From Cacconaster sp045641345 (GTDB lineage: Bacteria; Bacteroidota; Bacteroidia; Bacteroidales; UBA932), in assembly GCA_045641345.1 (NCBI GenBank), contig JAZUGR010000033.1, positions 1-57,467 on the forward strand: 57,467 nt of DNA, read 5' to 3'. Positions within the stretch are counted from its first letter, which is position 1, and the number at the start of each line of letters is the position of its first letter. A program made the position numbers and the translations under genes. Below are positions 7,817 to 16,570 of the stretch, piece by piece. The notes below the pieces were generated by a model. It was not told the origin of the DNA. It worked only from the letters and a program-made list of their open reading frames with translations, and ran no database searches.

Positions 7817-8497
7817 ATGAAACAACCGACTGTCCTCCTTATCGAGACATCCACGGAATGGTGCTCGGTCGCGCTCCTCGAAAACGGCGCGATAACCGCA
7901 TCCCGAAAGACCGAAACCCCAAAAATGCAGTCTTCCATCACTGCACCCTTTGCCCTTGAAGTCCTTGAGGAACGGGGGCTTGCTGCGCGTGACTGCGATG
8001 CCGTCGCCGTCAGTTCGGGGCCGGGCTCATACACCGGCCTGAGGGTCGGGGTCTCCACCGCCAAAGGCCTCTGTTTCGGAGCCGGAATACCGCTTATCGG
8101 AATTGAAACGCTCGAGATCCTCGCCCGGCGCGGCCGCGGAAAGGCTGATTTCATAGTGCCGATGATCGATGCACGCAGGATGGAGGTCTATTGTGCCGTG
8201 TTCGATTCGGCCCTCAACCGTAAAAGCGAAACCAAACCTGAAATCCTCGACGAAAACAGTTTCTCGGACCTTCTCGCAAAGGGAAGCGTGCTTTTCATAG
8301 GCAACGGGGTGGAGAAATTCGCCGGGATATGCCACCATCCCAACGCATCGTTCGACTTTCGGTGTCCCGAGGCCTGCGACATGGCAGATGCGGCCGCAGA
8401 AGCCTTCAATGCGGGCAAGTTTGAGGACACGGCATATTTCGAGCCGTTCTATCTCAAGGAGTTCGTGGCCGGAATAAGTAAGAAATCAGTCCTGTAA
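7817..8497 (+). CDS. tsaB: tRNA threonylcarbamoyladenosine biosynthesis protein TsaB
   Basis: A 226-residue ASKHA-fold partner of TsaD/TsaE in making t6A37 on ANN-reading tRNAs. Typical motifs are LLIETSTEWCSVAL at the N-terminus, SSGPGSYTGLRVGVS (about 66-80) and PMIDARRMEVYCAVF. It lacks the metal-binding histidines of TsaD, as expected of TsaB. The gene is only 6 bases after the export cassette, so exporter transcripts may read into it. A weak GGAAC/GTTCC palindrome (8513-8524) follows its stop at 8497. Confidence 0.93.
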   Translation: MKQPTVLLIETSTEWCSVALLENGAITASRKTETPKMQSSITAPFALEVLEERGLAARDCDAVAVSSGPGSYTGLRVGVSTAKGLCFGAGIPLIGIETLEILARRGRGKADFIVPMIDARRMEVYCAVFDSALNRKSETKPEILDENSFSDLLAKGSVLFIGNGVEKFAGICHHPNASFDFRCPEACDMADAAAEAFNAGKFEDTAYFEPFYLKEFVAGISKKSVL

Positions 8498-8524
8498 AAC
8501 CGATTGTTCACCGGAACCTGTTCC

Positions 8525-8616
8525 ATTATTCAAAAATTTTATACCTTTGTAGTGAATAATCGAAAGTGTTAATGAAAGGATCCTGAACGGTACGGGATTC
8601 CTTTTTAATTTTTTTG
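8525..8616 (+). promoter_or_regulatory. greA promoter inside an inverted repeat, with a terminator-like leader hairpin
   Basis: A perfect -7 element TACCTTTG (8542-8549) sits between the arms of an 8-bp perfect inverted repeat (ATTATTCA 8525-8532, TGAATAAT 8553-8560). Downstream of the predicted start site (about 8556), AAAGGA (8575-8580) pairs with TCCTTT (8599-8604), extended by TCC/GGA, and T-rich DNA follows to 8616. The greA ATG is at 8624. This could be an attenuator that releases a short leader RNA of roughly 50-60 bases. Confidence 0.55.
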
Positions 8617-8623
8617 TATCGTT

Positions 8624-9094
8624 ATGGCAGAAACACACTATGTTACGCAGGAAGGTCTTGACAACCTGAGGGATGAGCTGGCCAAGCTGCTCTCTCAGCG
8701 CCCGGTAATATCGGCCCAGATAGCAGAGGCCCGCGACAAGGGAGACCTTTCCGAGAATGCGGAGTACGACGCAGCCCGCGAAGCGCAGGGCCTCCTCGAA
8801 CTCAAGATATCGAAACTTCAGGATCTCGTGGCCAATGCCCGTGTGATCGACGAATCCAAGATAAGCACCGAAGTGGTCCAGATGCTCAACAAGGTCAAAC
8901 TGAAGAATCTCAACAACAACTCCACCGTCGAATACACCCTGGTGGGTGAGAGCGAAGCCAAGTTCAAGGAAGGCAAGCTGGCGGCAGCGACCCCTATCGG
9001 CAAGGCCCTGCTCGGGCGCCGCAAGGGCGAAATAGTGGAGGTCAAGGTACCTTCCGGGATTCTCAAACTCGAAATCCTCAACATCACCATCTGA
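8624..9094 (+). CDS. greA: Transcription elongation factor GreA
   Basis: A 156-residue RNA polymerase secondary-channel factor that stimulates cleavage of backtracked transcripts. It shows the N-terminal coiled coil, the acidic tip DLSENAEY (residues 41-48) whose Asp/Glu residues hold the catalytic Mg, and a C-terminal FKBP-like domain with TPIGKALLGRRKGE. It has its own promoter and a structured leader. The HIT gene follows after one base. Confidence 0.97.
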   Translation: MAETHYVTQEGLDNLRDELAKLLSQRPVISAQIAEARDKGDLSENAEYDAAREAQGLLELKISKLQDLVANARVIDESKISTEVVQMLNKVKLKNLNNNSTVEYTLVGESEAKFKEGKLAAATPIGKALLGRRKGEIVEVKVPSGILKLEILNITI

Positions 9095-9095
9095 C

Positions 9096-9503
9096 ATGGC
9101 TACGATATTCACAAGGATTGCCAGTGGAGAAATACCCTCGTTCAAGGTGGCCGAAGACGAGAACTACTACGCATTTCTCGACATAAGTCCTCTTGCACCG
9201 GGCCACACTCTCGTCATCCCCAGAAAGGTTGAGAACGACTATATCTTCAATCTCGACGGAAATGTCTATCAGGGGCTGTGGGCCTTCGCGCGCAAGGTGG
9301 CTCTCGCAATGAAGTCCGCCGTCGATTGCAAGCGCATCGGAGTGGCCGTGCTCGGAATGGAGGTTCCCCACACGCACATCCATCTCGTTCCCCTGCAGAG
9401 CGAGGGGGACTTGGATTTCCGCAAGGAAAAGCTCAAGTTGTCCGATGAAACCATGAAGAAAATCGCAGACGACATCTTCACCGAATTCAAAAAATTGAAA
9501 TAA
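9096..9503 (+). CDS. HIT family hydrolase
   Basis: A 135-residue histidine-triad nucleotide hydrolase/transferase of the Hint branch. The catalytic motif HTHIHLVPL at residues 92-100 contains the triad H92, H94 and H96. The N-terminal TIFTRIASGEIPSFKVAED is the usual Hint opening. The physiological substrate is not predictable, but such enzymes act on AMP-linked compounds. It is transcribed with greA, and its stop codon abuts the ATG of the next gene. Confidence 0.93.
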   Translation: MATIFTRIASGEIPSFKVAEDENYYAFLDISPLAPGHTLVIPRKVENDYIFNLDGNVYQGLWAFARKVALAMKSAVDCKRIGVAVLGMEVPHTHIHLVPLQSEGDLDFRKEKLKLSDETMKKIADDIFTEFKKLK

Positions 9504-10589
9504 ATGAAAAAAGCCGTTCTCCTCGCAGTTGCAGCCGTTCTGGCCTGTGCCTGCGACAAAACACCGACAGCACGCATCCAGGGCTCGACAGATGTCTTGA
9601 AAGACACGACTTTCACGCTTCAGAAGCTCAGCATGAACAAACTGCAGGTCACCGACACCGTGAAGGTCGACGGCCTCGGAGAGTTCAGCCACAAGGTGAA
9701 ACTCGATTCCGACGCACCATCGTTCTACTATCTGTGCAACGGCGACAAGGCATTCGCCACCGTGATACTTCTCCCCGGCGACGAGGTCAGCATCAAGGTA
9801 TGCGGGGAAGGTTTCCAGGTGGAGGGGAGCCCCGAATCCGAACTTCTCAGGCAGATCAACGAAGAATTCACCACTGCGAAGGAAAAGATGATGGCCGCTC
9901 CCGAAGAAGCCGGAGCAACCTATGTGAAGTACAAGCGCTACGCGGTGAAGCATATGATCGACAATCCCCGATCCATCACCTCGGCAGCCATCGCGTTCCA
10001 GAAGTTCAACGACAATCTGCCGGTATTCGGCGAAGTCACCGATGCCATAATATTCAAACAGCTTTACGATTCGATAAAGGTGGTATATCCCACCTCCGAA
10101 TATGTCAAGTCGCTCGGAGAGGAGGCTGAAAGGCGGTCAAGGATGTTGGGAATCTCCACAATGCTCAATACCGCAACCACCGCCTCGTTCCCCGACATCA
10201 CCCTTCCCGACATAAACGGCGAGAAGAAATCGCTGTCGGACTTCTCAGGCAAAGTGACGATACTCTCGTTCTGGAGCGTAACACAGGCCGACCAGAAGAT
10301 GTTCAATGTCACCCTGGCCGACATATACGCCAAATATCACGGCAAGGGGCTTGAGATATATCAGGTCAGCCTCGACGTGGACAAGCCTCTCTGGGCATCG
10401 ACCGTGAAGAGCCAGGGAATCGGTTGGACCAGCGTCAACGACGGCTACGGCAACCAGTCCCCCGCAGTTGCATCGTACAATGTAACCAACATACCGGCGA
10501 TGTTCGTCATCGACCGCAACGGCGAAATAATCGGGCGCGACATCTTCGACGGCGCAACCCTCGAATCCTTCATAGTGAAACATCTTTAG
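9504..10589 (+). CDS. TlpA-like thioredoxin-fold lipoprotein lacking the CxxC active site
   Basis: A 361-residue periplasmic lipoprotein. The signal peptide ends in a lipobox with Cys 15 or 17 (VLACACDK). The N-terminal part resembles DUF4369 of Bacteroidota TlpA relatives. Residues about 228-361 have a thioredoxin/AhpC-TSA fold (LPDINGEKKSLSDFSGKV... VASYNVTNIPAMFVIDRNGEI, with the cis-Pro present). Where a WCxxC motif should stand the sequence reads SFWSVTQADQ (W257), so it cannot do disulfide chemistry at that site. A binding or chaperone role is possible. It has no obvious link to its dnaX neighbour. Confidence 0.82.
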   Translation: MKKAVLLAVAAVLACACDKTPTARIQGSTDVLKDTTFTLQKLSMNKLQVTDTVKVDGLGEFSHKVKLDSDAPSFYYLCNGDKAFATVILLPGDEVSIKVCGEGFQVEGSPESELLRQINEEFTTAKEKMMAAPEEAGATYVKYKRYAVKHMIDNPRSITSAAIAFQKFNDNLPVFGEVTDAIIFKQLYDSIKVVYPTSEYVKSLGEEAERRSRMLGISTMLNTATTASFPDITLPDINGEKKSLSDFSGKVTILSFWSVTQADQKMFNVTLADIYAKYHGKGLEIYQVSLDVDKPLWASTVKSQGIGWTSVNDGYGNQSPAVASYNVTNIPAMFVIDRNGEIIGRDIFDGATLESFIVKHL

Positions 10590-10606
10590 AATCCTGACTT
10601 TTCGCC

Positions 10607-12298
10607 ATGGGACAGTTCATCGTATCGGCCAGAAAATACAGGCCCGGCAATTTTGACAGCCTCATAGGGCAGGAGAACATCGCCACAGCCCTGAAAAATT
10701 CGATTCTGCGCAACCAGCTGGCTCACGCCTACCTTTTCTGCGGTCCCCGCGGCGTAGGCAAGACGAGCGCGGCGCGCATTTTCGCCAAAACGATAAACTG
10801 CTCCAATCCCTCGCCCGAAATGACCCCCTGCGGGGAATGCGAGAGCTGCAGGTCGTTCGCCGAAGGGCGCTCTTTCAACATACACGAGCTGGATGCCGCC
10901 TCCAACAATTCGGTAGAGGACATCAGGGCCCTCAACGACAAGGTCCGCATCCCGCCCCAGATCGGCAAGTACAGCGTCTATATCATCGACGAGGTACATA
11001 TGCTCTCCCAATCGGCCTTCAACGCATTCCTCAAAACGCTGGAAGAGCCCCCCGCATACGCCATATTCATCCTGGCGACCACCGAAAAGCACAAGATACT
11101 GCCCACAATCCTCTCAAGGTGTCAGACCTACGACTTCAACAGGATATCCATCCCCGGCATCGTCAGGAACCTCAAGGCGATAGCCTCCAACGAGAACGTC
11201 TCGGCAAGCGACGACGCCCTGCACATCATAGCCCGCAAGGCCGACGGCGCAATGCGCGACGCCCTCACCCTTTTCGACCAGACGGTGGCTTTCTGCGGCA
11301 ATGAAATATCGTACCGGCAGGTCATAGAGAACCTCAACGTACTCGATTACGAATACTATTTCAACCTCACGCACAGTTTCCTCAAGGGAGACTACGCTTC
11401 GGCCCTGCTCACTTTCGACGACATCCTCTCGCACGGATTCAACGCCCTGCACTTCATCGCCGGGATGGGCAACCATTTCAGGGATTTGATAGTATGCCTC
11501 AACGGAGCCACCGAAACGCTCCTCGAGCTGGCTCCCACAATCGCGGCGAAATACAAGGAGATGGCGCACGAGTGCACTCCCGACTTTCTCTTCCAGGCCC
11601 TGGAACTCACCACGGCCTGCGAGGCCCAGTACCGTCAGAGCGGCAACCAGAGGCTACTGATCGAATTCACCCTGATGAAACTCAGCAGAATCGTTGCAAC
11701 AGCGCCGGTGGCGGTTACGGCAGCGCCGGCAGCGGCAACGGCAGCCCCTGTCCAGACGCCCTCTGCCGAGGCGACCGCAAAGCCGCAGGAACCGGTTGCA
11801 AAGCCGCAGGAACCGGTTGCCAAACCCACAGTTACGGCCGCGAAGCCGGCAGGATTCTCCATCAATGCGGCCATTGCCGATGCGAGCGCCCCCGTCGTGG
11901 AAAAGCCCGCGCAGGAAGCCGGGCCGGCAACGGAAGAAGACATAACCAAGGCGTGGGCCGCCCTGGCCGAGAGCGAGTCTGGAATGCCGCGTCTGGCTTC
12001 GGCCATAGCTGCGGCCACCCCGCAGATTGATATGGATGGGAAAACCATCATCTTCACTGTTTCGAGCGCCGCCCAGAAATCGTGGATCGACCGCAATTGT
12101 CTCGCCCGGATGGAGGGATTCCTGCGCAAGGAGATCTCCGACACCGCCTTCCGCCTCATAGTGAACGTATCCGAAGCCGATGCGGCGGCAGCCTCTCCCA
12201 AGAAACCGTATATGCAATCGGAGAAGGCCGAATATCTTCAGCAGAACTCGGAGGAATTCAGGAATCTGAAAAAGGATCTCGAACTCGAAGTAAAATAG
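10607..12298 (+). CDS. dnaX: DNA polymerase III subunit gamma/tau
   Basis: A 563-residue clamp-loader ATPase. Walker A is GPRGVGKT (46-53), the zinc-knuckle cysteines are C65, C75, C78 and C81, the Walker B region is IIDEVH (127-131), and the sensor/arginine finger is SRCQ (170-173). After the AAA+ and collar domains there is an Ala/Pro-rich linker (about 365-450) containing a short tandem repeat, then a polymerase-contacting C-terminal domain. I see no evident slippery A-run in the linker that would make a gamma form. The distance to lptB is 3 bases. Confidence 0.96.
   Translation: MGQFIVSARKYRPGNFDSLIGQENIATALKNSILRNQLAHAYLFCGPRGVGKTSAARIFAKTINCSNPSPEMTPCGECESCRSFAEGRSFNIHELDAASNNSVEDIRALNDKVRIPPQIGKYSVYIIDEVHMLSQSAFNAFLKTLEEPPAYAIFILATTEKHKILPTILSRCQTYDFNRISIPGIVRNLKAIASNENVSASDDALHIIARKADGAMRDALTLFDQTVAFCGNEISYRQVIENLNVLDYEYYFNLTHSFLKGDYASALLTFDDILSHGFNALHFIAGMGNHFRDLIVCLNGATETLLELAPTIAAKYKEMAHECTPDFLFQALELTTACEAQYRQSGNQRLLIEFTLMKLSRIVATAPVAVTAAPAAATAAPVQTPSAEATAKPQEPVAKPQEPVAKPTVTAAKPAGFSINAAIADASAPVVEKPAQEAGPATEEDITKAWAALAESESGMPRLASAIAAATPQIDMDGKTIIFTVSSAAQKSWIDRNCLARMEGFLRKEISDTAFRLIVNVSEADAAAASPKKPYMQSEKAEYLQQNSEEFRNLKKDLELEVK
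11779..11820 (+). repeat. 21-bp tandem repeat in the dnaX linker
   Basis: Two perfect copies of a 21-base unit (11779-11799 and 11800-11820) encode repeated AKPQEPV in the Ala/Pro-rich linker of DnaX. The copies are in frame, so copy number could change linker length without breaking the protein. Confidence 0.85.
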
Positions 12299-12301
12299 AC
12301 G

Positions 12302-13051
12302 ATGAAACTTCACTGCACAGACCTCATCAAGAAATACGGCAAACGGACCGTGGTCAAGGGTGTCTCCATCGAAGTGGAGCAAGGGGAGATAGTCGGTCTG
12401 CTCGGGCCGAACGGGGCCGGCAAGACCACCTCCTTCTATATGATCACCGGGCTCATCAAACCCAACTCGGGCCGCATCTTCCTCGATGACGAGGAAATCA
12501 CTGAACTTCCAATGTACCGCAGGGCGCAGAAGGGAGTGGGATATCTCGCCCAGGAGGCATCCGTATTCAGAACGATGAGCGTGGAGGACAACATAATGTC
12601 GGTAATGGAAATGGCCCATTTCGACAAGGCCTACCGCGAGGCGAGGCTCGAGGAACTCATCGACGAGTTCTCCCTTCACAAGGTGCGCAAAAGTCAGGGG
12701 ATACAACTCTCCGGAGGAGAACGCCGCAGATGCGAAATAGCCCGCGCGCTGGCCATCAACCCCAAGTTCATCCTTCTCGACGAACCCTTTGCGGGCGTGG
12801 ACCCGATAGCGGTGGAGGACATCCAGCACATCATAGCCAAACTCAAGACCAAGAACATCGGAATCATAATCACCGACCATAACGTTCACGAAACCCTGGC
12901 CATCACCGACAGGGCATATCTGCTTTACGAAGGTGCCATCCTCGAAAGCGGAACCGCCGAACAACTGGCCAACAATCCCGAAGTGCGCAAGAAATACCTC
13001 GGCCAGAATTTCGAACTCCGCAAGGCCGTGCTGCACTCCCGCGCGGAATAA
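12302..13051 (+). CDS. lptB: Lipopolysaccharide export ATPase LptB
   Basis: A 249-residue cytoplasmic ATPase of the LptB2FG complex that extracts LPS from the inner membrane. It shows Walker A GPNGAGKT (35-42), the LptB-like YLAQEASVFR Q-loop segment (81-90), signature QLSGGE (135-140), Walker B FILLDEPFAGVDP (157-168) and H-loop TDHNVHE. lptF/lptG are not next to it. It is embedded in a housekeeping operon between dnaX and xseB. Confidence 0.95.
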   Translation: MKLHCTDLIKKYGKRTVVKGVSIEVEQGEIVGLLGPNGAGKTTSFYMITGLIKPNSGRIFLDDEEITELPMYRRAQKGVGYLAQEASVFRTMSVEDNIMSVMEMAHFDKAYREARLEELIDEFSLHKVRKSQGIQLSGGERRRCEIARALAINPKFILLDEPFAGVDPIAVEDIQHIIAKLKTKNIGIIITDHNVHETLAITDRAYLLYEGAILESGTAEQLANNPEVRKKYLGQNFELRKAVLHSRAE

Positions 13052-13061
13052 TCTGCAGAAT

Positions 13062-13253
13062 ATGGGCGAAAACGAGAAAAAATACGAAGACGCGGTCGAT
13101 GAACTCGAGCGGCTCGTCGAGGAAATCGAAAAGCCGGAGCGCAGTCTAGACGCCATAGCCTCGGATGTAAAAAAGGCCGCAGGCCTGGTTGCCTGGTGCC
13201 GGGAATACATAAAGGGTTCCCGCGACAAGATGGACGAACTGCTTGGAGAATGA
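13062..13253 (+). CDS. xseB: Exodeoxyribonuclease VII small subunit
   Basis: A 63-residue helical-hairpin subunit of exonuclease VII. The start ATG 13062 gives MGENEKKYEDAVDELERLVE, the classic XseB opening. The frame is open further upstream but only as an overlap into lptB. The usual PxLSL segment after the first helix is divergent here (PERSLDAIASDV). The stop overlaps ribF by 4 bases (ATGA). The large subunit is encoded 5.6 kb away on the other strand. Confidence 0.88.
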   Translation: MGENEKKYEDAVDELERLVEEIEKPERSLDAIASDVKKAAGLVAWCREYIKGSRDKMDELLGE

Positions 13254-14176
13254 TAGTTGCTGCAACAGGTTTTTTTGACGGTGTGCATATCGGGCACAGG
13301 ATGGTGATTGAAAAAACCTGCTCCCTTGCCCGCAGCGGCGGTGGACGCAGCCTGATAGTCACTTTCTGGCCCCATCCGCGCGCAGTGCTCCAATCCGATG
13401 CCGAAAAGTTGCGCCTGCTCAACTCCCTTGAAGAAAAAAAACGTCTCTGCACGGCAATGGGCATCGACGATTTCGTCGTGCTTCCCTTCACCAGGCAGAT
13501 GGGGGAGATGACCGCAACGGAATTCATCGACGAGTACCTTGTGGGGCGTTACGGAGTTTCTTCGCTCGTGCTCGGATACGACCATCATCTTGGAAGCGGC
13601 TCCAGGCGCGACCCTCAGCAGCTGGCGCGCGAAGTGGAATCCTGCGGTATAACCCCGATACGAGTGGTTGAAAGCGTCACTGCAGGAGGCATCAGCATAA
13701 GTTCCACCCTCATTCGGGGCATTCTCGCCGGAGGCGACGTGGCTCTGGCCGCGAAGTATCTCGGCTACAATTACCCTCTCACCGGAGTTGTGGTTTCAGG
13801 CAACAGGATAGGCCGTACGATAGGTTTCCCGACAGCGAACATCTCCCTGCGGGAGCCTCTGAAAGTGATTCCCAAGCCAGGGGTTTACTCCGTGACGGTA
13901 CACTCCGGCGGCAGGCGGCACATAGGCATCTGCAACATCGGCACCCGCCCCACCCTTGATGACGGGCGCGGTCTTACCATCGAAACCCACATACTGGATT
14001 TCGACGAAGACATCTACGGGCTTGACATCTCGATAGAATTCATCGACCGTATCCGCGACGAGGTAAGGTTCGATTCGCTCGAAGAACTCAGGGTCCAGCT
14101 TGCAAAAGACAAGGATTTGGTGAGCAAATCGCAGAGAATTGCATATATTTGTCGAAACAATTCCGATTTATGGTAA
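13250..14176 (+). CDS. ribF: Bifunctional riboflavin kinase / FAD synthetase
   Basis: A 308-residue enzyme that makes FMN and FAD. The N-terminal nucleotidyltransferase domain has the HIGH motif in GFFDGVHIGH (7-16) and ISSTLIR. The C-terminal kinase domain has GRTIGFPTANI and the NIGTRPT segment. I chose ATG 13250, which overlaps the xseB stop; the longer open frame upstream has no support. The 3' end overlaps engB by 7 bases. Confidence 0.95.
   Translation: MIVAATGFFDGVHIGHRMVIEKTCSLARSGGGRSLIVTFWPHPRAVLQSDAEKLRLLNSLEEKKRLCTAMGIDDFVVLPFTRQMGEMTATEFIDEYLVGRYGVSSLVLGYDHHLGSGSRRDPQQLAREVESCGITPIRVVESVTAGGISISSTLIRGILAGGDVALAAKYLGYNYPLTGVVVSGNRIGRTIGFPTANISLREPLKVIPKPGVYSVTVHSGGRRHIGICNIGTRPTLDDGRGLTIETHILDFDEDIYGLDISIEFIDRIRDEVRFDSLEELRVQLAKDKDLVSKSQRIAYICRNNSDLW
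14144..14151 (+). promoter_or_regulatory. -7 element for engB inside the ribF 3' end
   Basis: TATATTTG is a perfect TAnnTTTG match. A start site about 7 bases on (near 14158) would give engB a leader of about 12 bases. A TTTG at 14116-14119 is 24 bases upstream, longer than the usual spacing, so the -33 assignment is doubtful. Confidence 0.45.
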
Positions 14177-14766
14177 TCAAGACCGCCGTATTTGCCGGAA
14201 GCAGCACCGTGCTGGCCGACCGCCCTGCGGTCCGTCTTCCGGAATTCGCATTCATCGGCAGGTCGAACGTGGGCAAGTCATCGCTCATCAACTGTCTGTG
14301 CAACAACAGCACCCTCGCCCACACTTCATCAATGCCCGGCAAGACCCAGCTCATCAACCACTTCCTGATCAACGGCAGCTGGTATATGGTGGACCTGCCG
14401 GGATACGGCTATGCCCGCATGTCCCAAAAGGGGCGGCAGAGGCTCTCGGAAATGATATCGGAGTACGTGAACGGCTCGGATGAGATGGTGCTTCTTTTTG
14501 TGCTTCTCGACTCACGGCTGCCTGTTCAGAAAATTGACCTCGAATTCCTCAATATGCTTGGGGAAAACGGAATCCCCTTCTCCATAATATACACCAAGTG
14601 CGACAAATCAGGCGTAAACGCGCTCGAAAACCGCATTTCGCAGAACAATGCCACCCTGCTCGAATACTGGGAGGAACTCCCTCCCGTTTTCAGGAGCTCG
14701 TCGCATACCGGCCAGGGAAAGGACGAGATACTCGATTACATCGGCTCAATATTAAAAACATTATAG
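14170..14766 (+). CDS. engB: Ribosome biogenesis GTPase EngB/YsxC
   Basis: A 198-residue small GTPase acting in 50S subunit assembly. G1 is GRSNVGKS (30-37), G3 is DLPGYGYA and G4 is TKCDK. The start ATG 14170 overlaps the ribF stop and yields the expected N-terminus. A longer frame from a TTG at 14149 would begin inside a promoter -7 box, so I rejected it. prs follows after 4 bases. Confidence 0.94.
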   Translation: MVIKTAVFAGSSTVLADRPAVRLPEFAFIGRSNVGKSSLINCLCNNSTLAHTSSMPGKTQLINHFLINGSWYMVDLPGYGYARMSQKGRQRLSEMISEYVNGSDEMVLLFVLLDSRLPVQKIDLEFLNMLGENGIPFSIIYTKCDKSGVNALENRISQNNATLLEYWEELPPVFRSSSHTGQGKDEILDYIGSILKTL

Positions 14767-14770
14767 CAAT

Positions 14771-15724
14771 ATGCCCTCTCACGAACACAAAATGAAGATT
14801 TTCGCTTGCGAAAACTCAAGGTATCTGGCGGAGAAGATTGCCAGCTCGCTCGGCATCGAACTCGGCCGGAGCGAAGTGTTGCATTTCAGCGACGGTGAAT
14901 TCCAACCGTCATTCCAGGAAAGCGTACGCGGCACAACCGTATTCATAGTGCAGTCGACCTTCCCCCCTGCCGACAATCTGCTGGAGCTTCTCCTTATGAT
15001 AGATGCGGCCAAGAGGGCCTCGGCCTACGAGGTGATAGCCATAATCCCCTATTTCGGATGGGCCCGTCAGGACCGCAAGGACAAGCCCAGGGTACCGATA
15101 GGGGCCAAGCTGGTGGCCAACCTTCTGGAGGCATCCGGGTGCGACCGCCTGATGGTAATGGACCTGCACGCCGACCAGATACAGGGATTCTTCGACATCC
15201 CGCTCGACCATCTCTATGCAAGTTCTCTCTTCGTGGACTATATAAAGAATCTCCATCTCAAGGAGCTCGCGATAGCATCCCCCGACATAGGAGGAGCCAA
15301 GAGGGCCAATGCATACTCCAAGTATCTCGGAGTGCCCCTGGTGATATGCCACAAGACAAGGGCCGTGGCCAATCAGGTGGAGTCGATGAGCGTGATAGGC
15401 GAAGTCGACGGCAAGAACGTCGTGATAATCGACGATATGGCCGACACTGCCGGAACGCTCACCAAATGTGCATCGCTTCTCAAGCAGTACGGTGCAGCCA
15501 GCGTCAGGGCGATATGCACCCACCCCGTCTTCTCCGGCAAGGCACTCGAGAGGATAGCCGCCTCCGAAATCGACGAGATGATAGTGACCGACACCATCCC
15601 CCTGCGCAACAAGGAGGGCGAAGACATCTCCAAGATCAAGGTGCTTTCCGTTGCCGGGCTCTACGCCGACACAATCAGAAAAGTTTACAACTTCGAACCC
15701 ATCAGCGACAGTTTTTATCTTTAG
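14771..15724 (+). CDS. prs: Ribose-phosphate pyrophosphokinase
   Basis: A 317-residue PRPP synthetase feeding nucleotide, His, Trp and NAD synthesis. It shows the ATP-binding flexible region FGWARQDRKDKPR, MDLHADQIQGFFDIP, and the PRPP/ribose-phosphate loop VVIIDDMADTAGTL. An internal ATG at 14792 (MKIFACENSRYL) is an alternative start closer to the conserved N-terminus. nadE, which acts in NAD synthesis, follows after 6 bases. Confidence 0.96.
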   Translation: MPSHEHKMKIFACENSRYLAEKIASSLGIELGRSEVLHFSDGEFQPSFQESVRGTTVFIVQSTFPPADNLLELLLMIDAAKRASAYEVIAIIPYFGWARQDRKDKPRVPIGAKLVANLLEASGCDRLMVMDLHADQIQGFFDIPLDHLYASSLFVDYIKNLHLKELAIASPDIGGAKRANAYSKYLGVPLVICHKTRAVANQVESMSVIGEVDGKNVVIIDDMADTAGTLTKCASLLKQYGAASVRAICTHPVFSGKALERIAASEIDEMIVTDTIPLRNKEGEDISKIKVLSVAGLYADTIRKVYNFEPISDSFYL

Positions 15725-15730
15725 CAGACA

Positions 15731-16570
15731 ATGATACTCCAGCAGGACCGTCCGATAAGCGAGGTCCACGACCTTCTTACTGGCAAAATAAAAAAATATT
15801 TCGACCTCTGCGCCATCAGTGACGCGATAGTGGGACTTTCAGGCGGAATCGACTCGGCCGTGGTGTTCGCCCTCGCCTGCGAGGCTCTGGGCAAGGAGCA
15901 CGTCACCGGAATCCTTATGCCTTCACAATTCTCGTCGATGCACTCGGTATCCGATGCCGTCGACCTTGTGAACAACATCGGCGCCCGCTACGAAATAATC
16001 CCCATCGACAAGATATACGGGATGTATATGCTCGAGATGGACCGGTTCTTCGCCCTCAACCAATGGTCGGTAGCTCTCGAGAACCTGCAGGCCAGAATCC
16101 GCGGCAGCATTCTGATGACCTATTCCAACAAGTTCAACGCCCTTCTGCTCAACACATCCAACAAAAGCGAGCTGTGTATGGGCTACGGCACCCTGTACGG
16201 TGACCTTTGCGGGGCGATGATGGTGATTGCCGACCTCTACAAGCTTCAGGTTTACGAGCTTGCCGAGTACATCAACCGCGACGGAATCGTGATTCCGACC
16301 TCGACGATAAAGAAAGAACCTTCAGCCGAGCTGAGGCCCAACCAGAAAGACAGCGATTCACTGCCTCCCTACGAAGTGCTCGACCCTGTTCTCCACGCCC
16401 TTGTAGAGGAGAATCTTTCTCCCGAGCAGGTAAAGGCCACCGGAGCCGACGCTTCTCTGGTCGACAGGATCGAATCGCTCAAGGGCAAGTCGGCATTCAA
16501 GCTGGCACAGATCCCCCCTGTCCTTTCGGTGGGTGAAAGGCCCCTTGTACCGCCGTTCAAGTGCATCTGA
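15731..16570 (+). CDS. nadE: NH3-dependent NAD+ synthetase
   Basis: A 279-residue enzyme that converts deamido-NAD to NAD with ATP. The PP-loop is SGGIDS (37-42), with TSNKSELCMGYGTLYGD and KKEPSAELRPNQKD further on. There is no nitrilase/glutaminase domain, so ammonia is the expected donor. The stop shares one base with the ATG of the following small gene. Confidence 0.92.
   Translation: MILQQDRPISEVHDLLTGKIKKYFDLCAISDAIVGLSGGIDSAVVFALACEALGKEHVTGILMPSQFSSMHSVSDAVDLVNNIGARYEIIPIDKIYGMYMLEMDRFFALNQWSVALENLQARIRGSILMTYSNKFNALLLNTSNKSELCMGYGTLYGDLCGAMMVIADLYKLQVYELAEYINRDGIVIPTSTIKKEPSAELRPNQKDSDSLPPYEVLDPVLHALVEENLSPEQVKATGADASLVDRIESLKGKSAFKLAQIPPVLSVGERPLVPPFKCI

Noticed and set aside
11654..13588. 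644-residue minus-strand frame across dnaX, lptB, xseB and ribF
   Set aside because: It is a shadow frame opposite four recognised genes, low in complexity and without domains. Similar shadows at 22255-23259, 26269-27891, 33456-34862 and 49251-50651 were rejected for the same reason.
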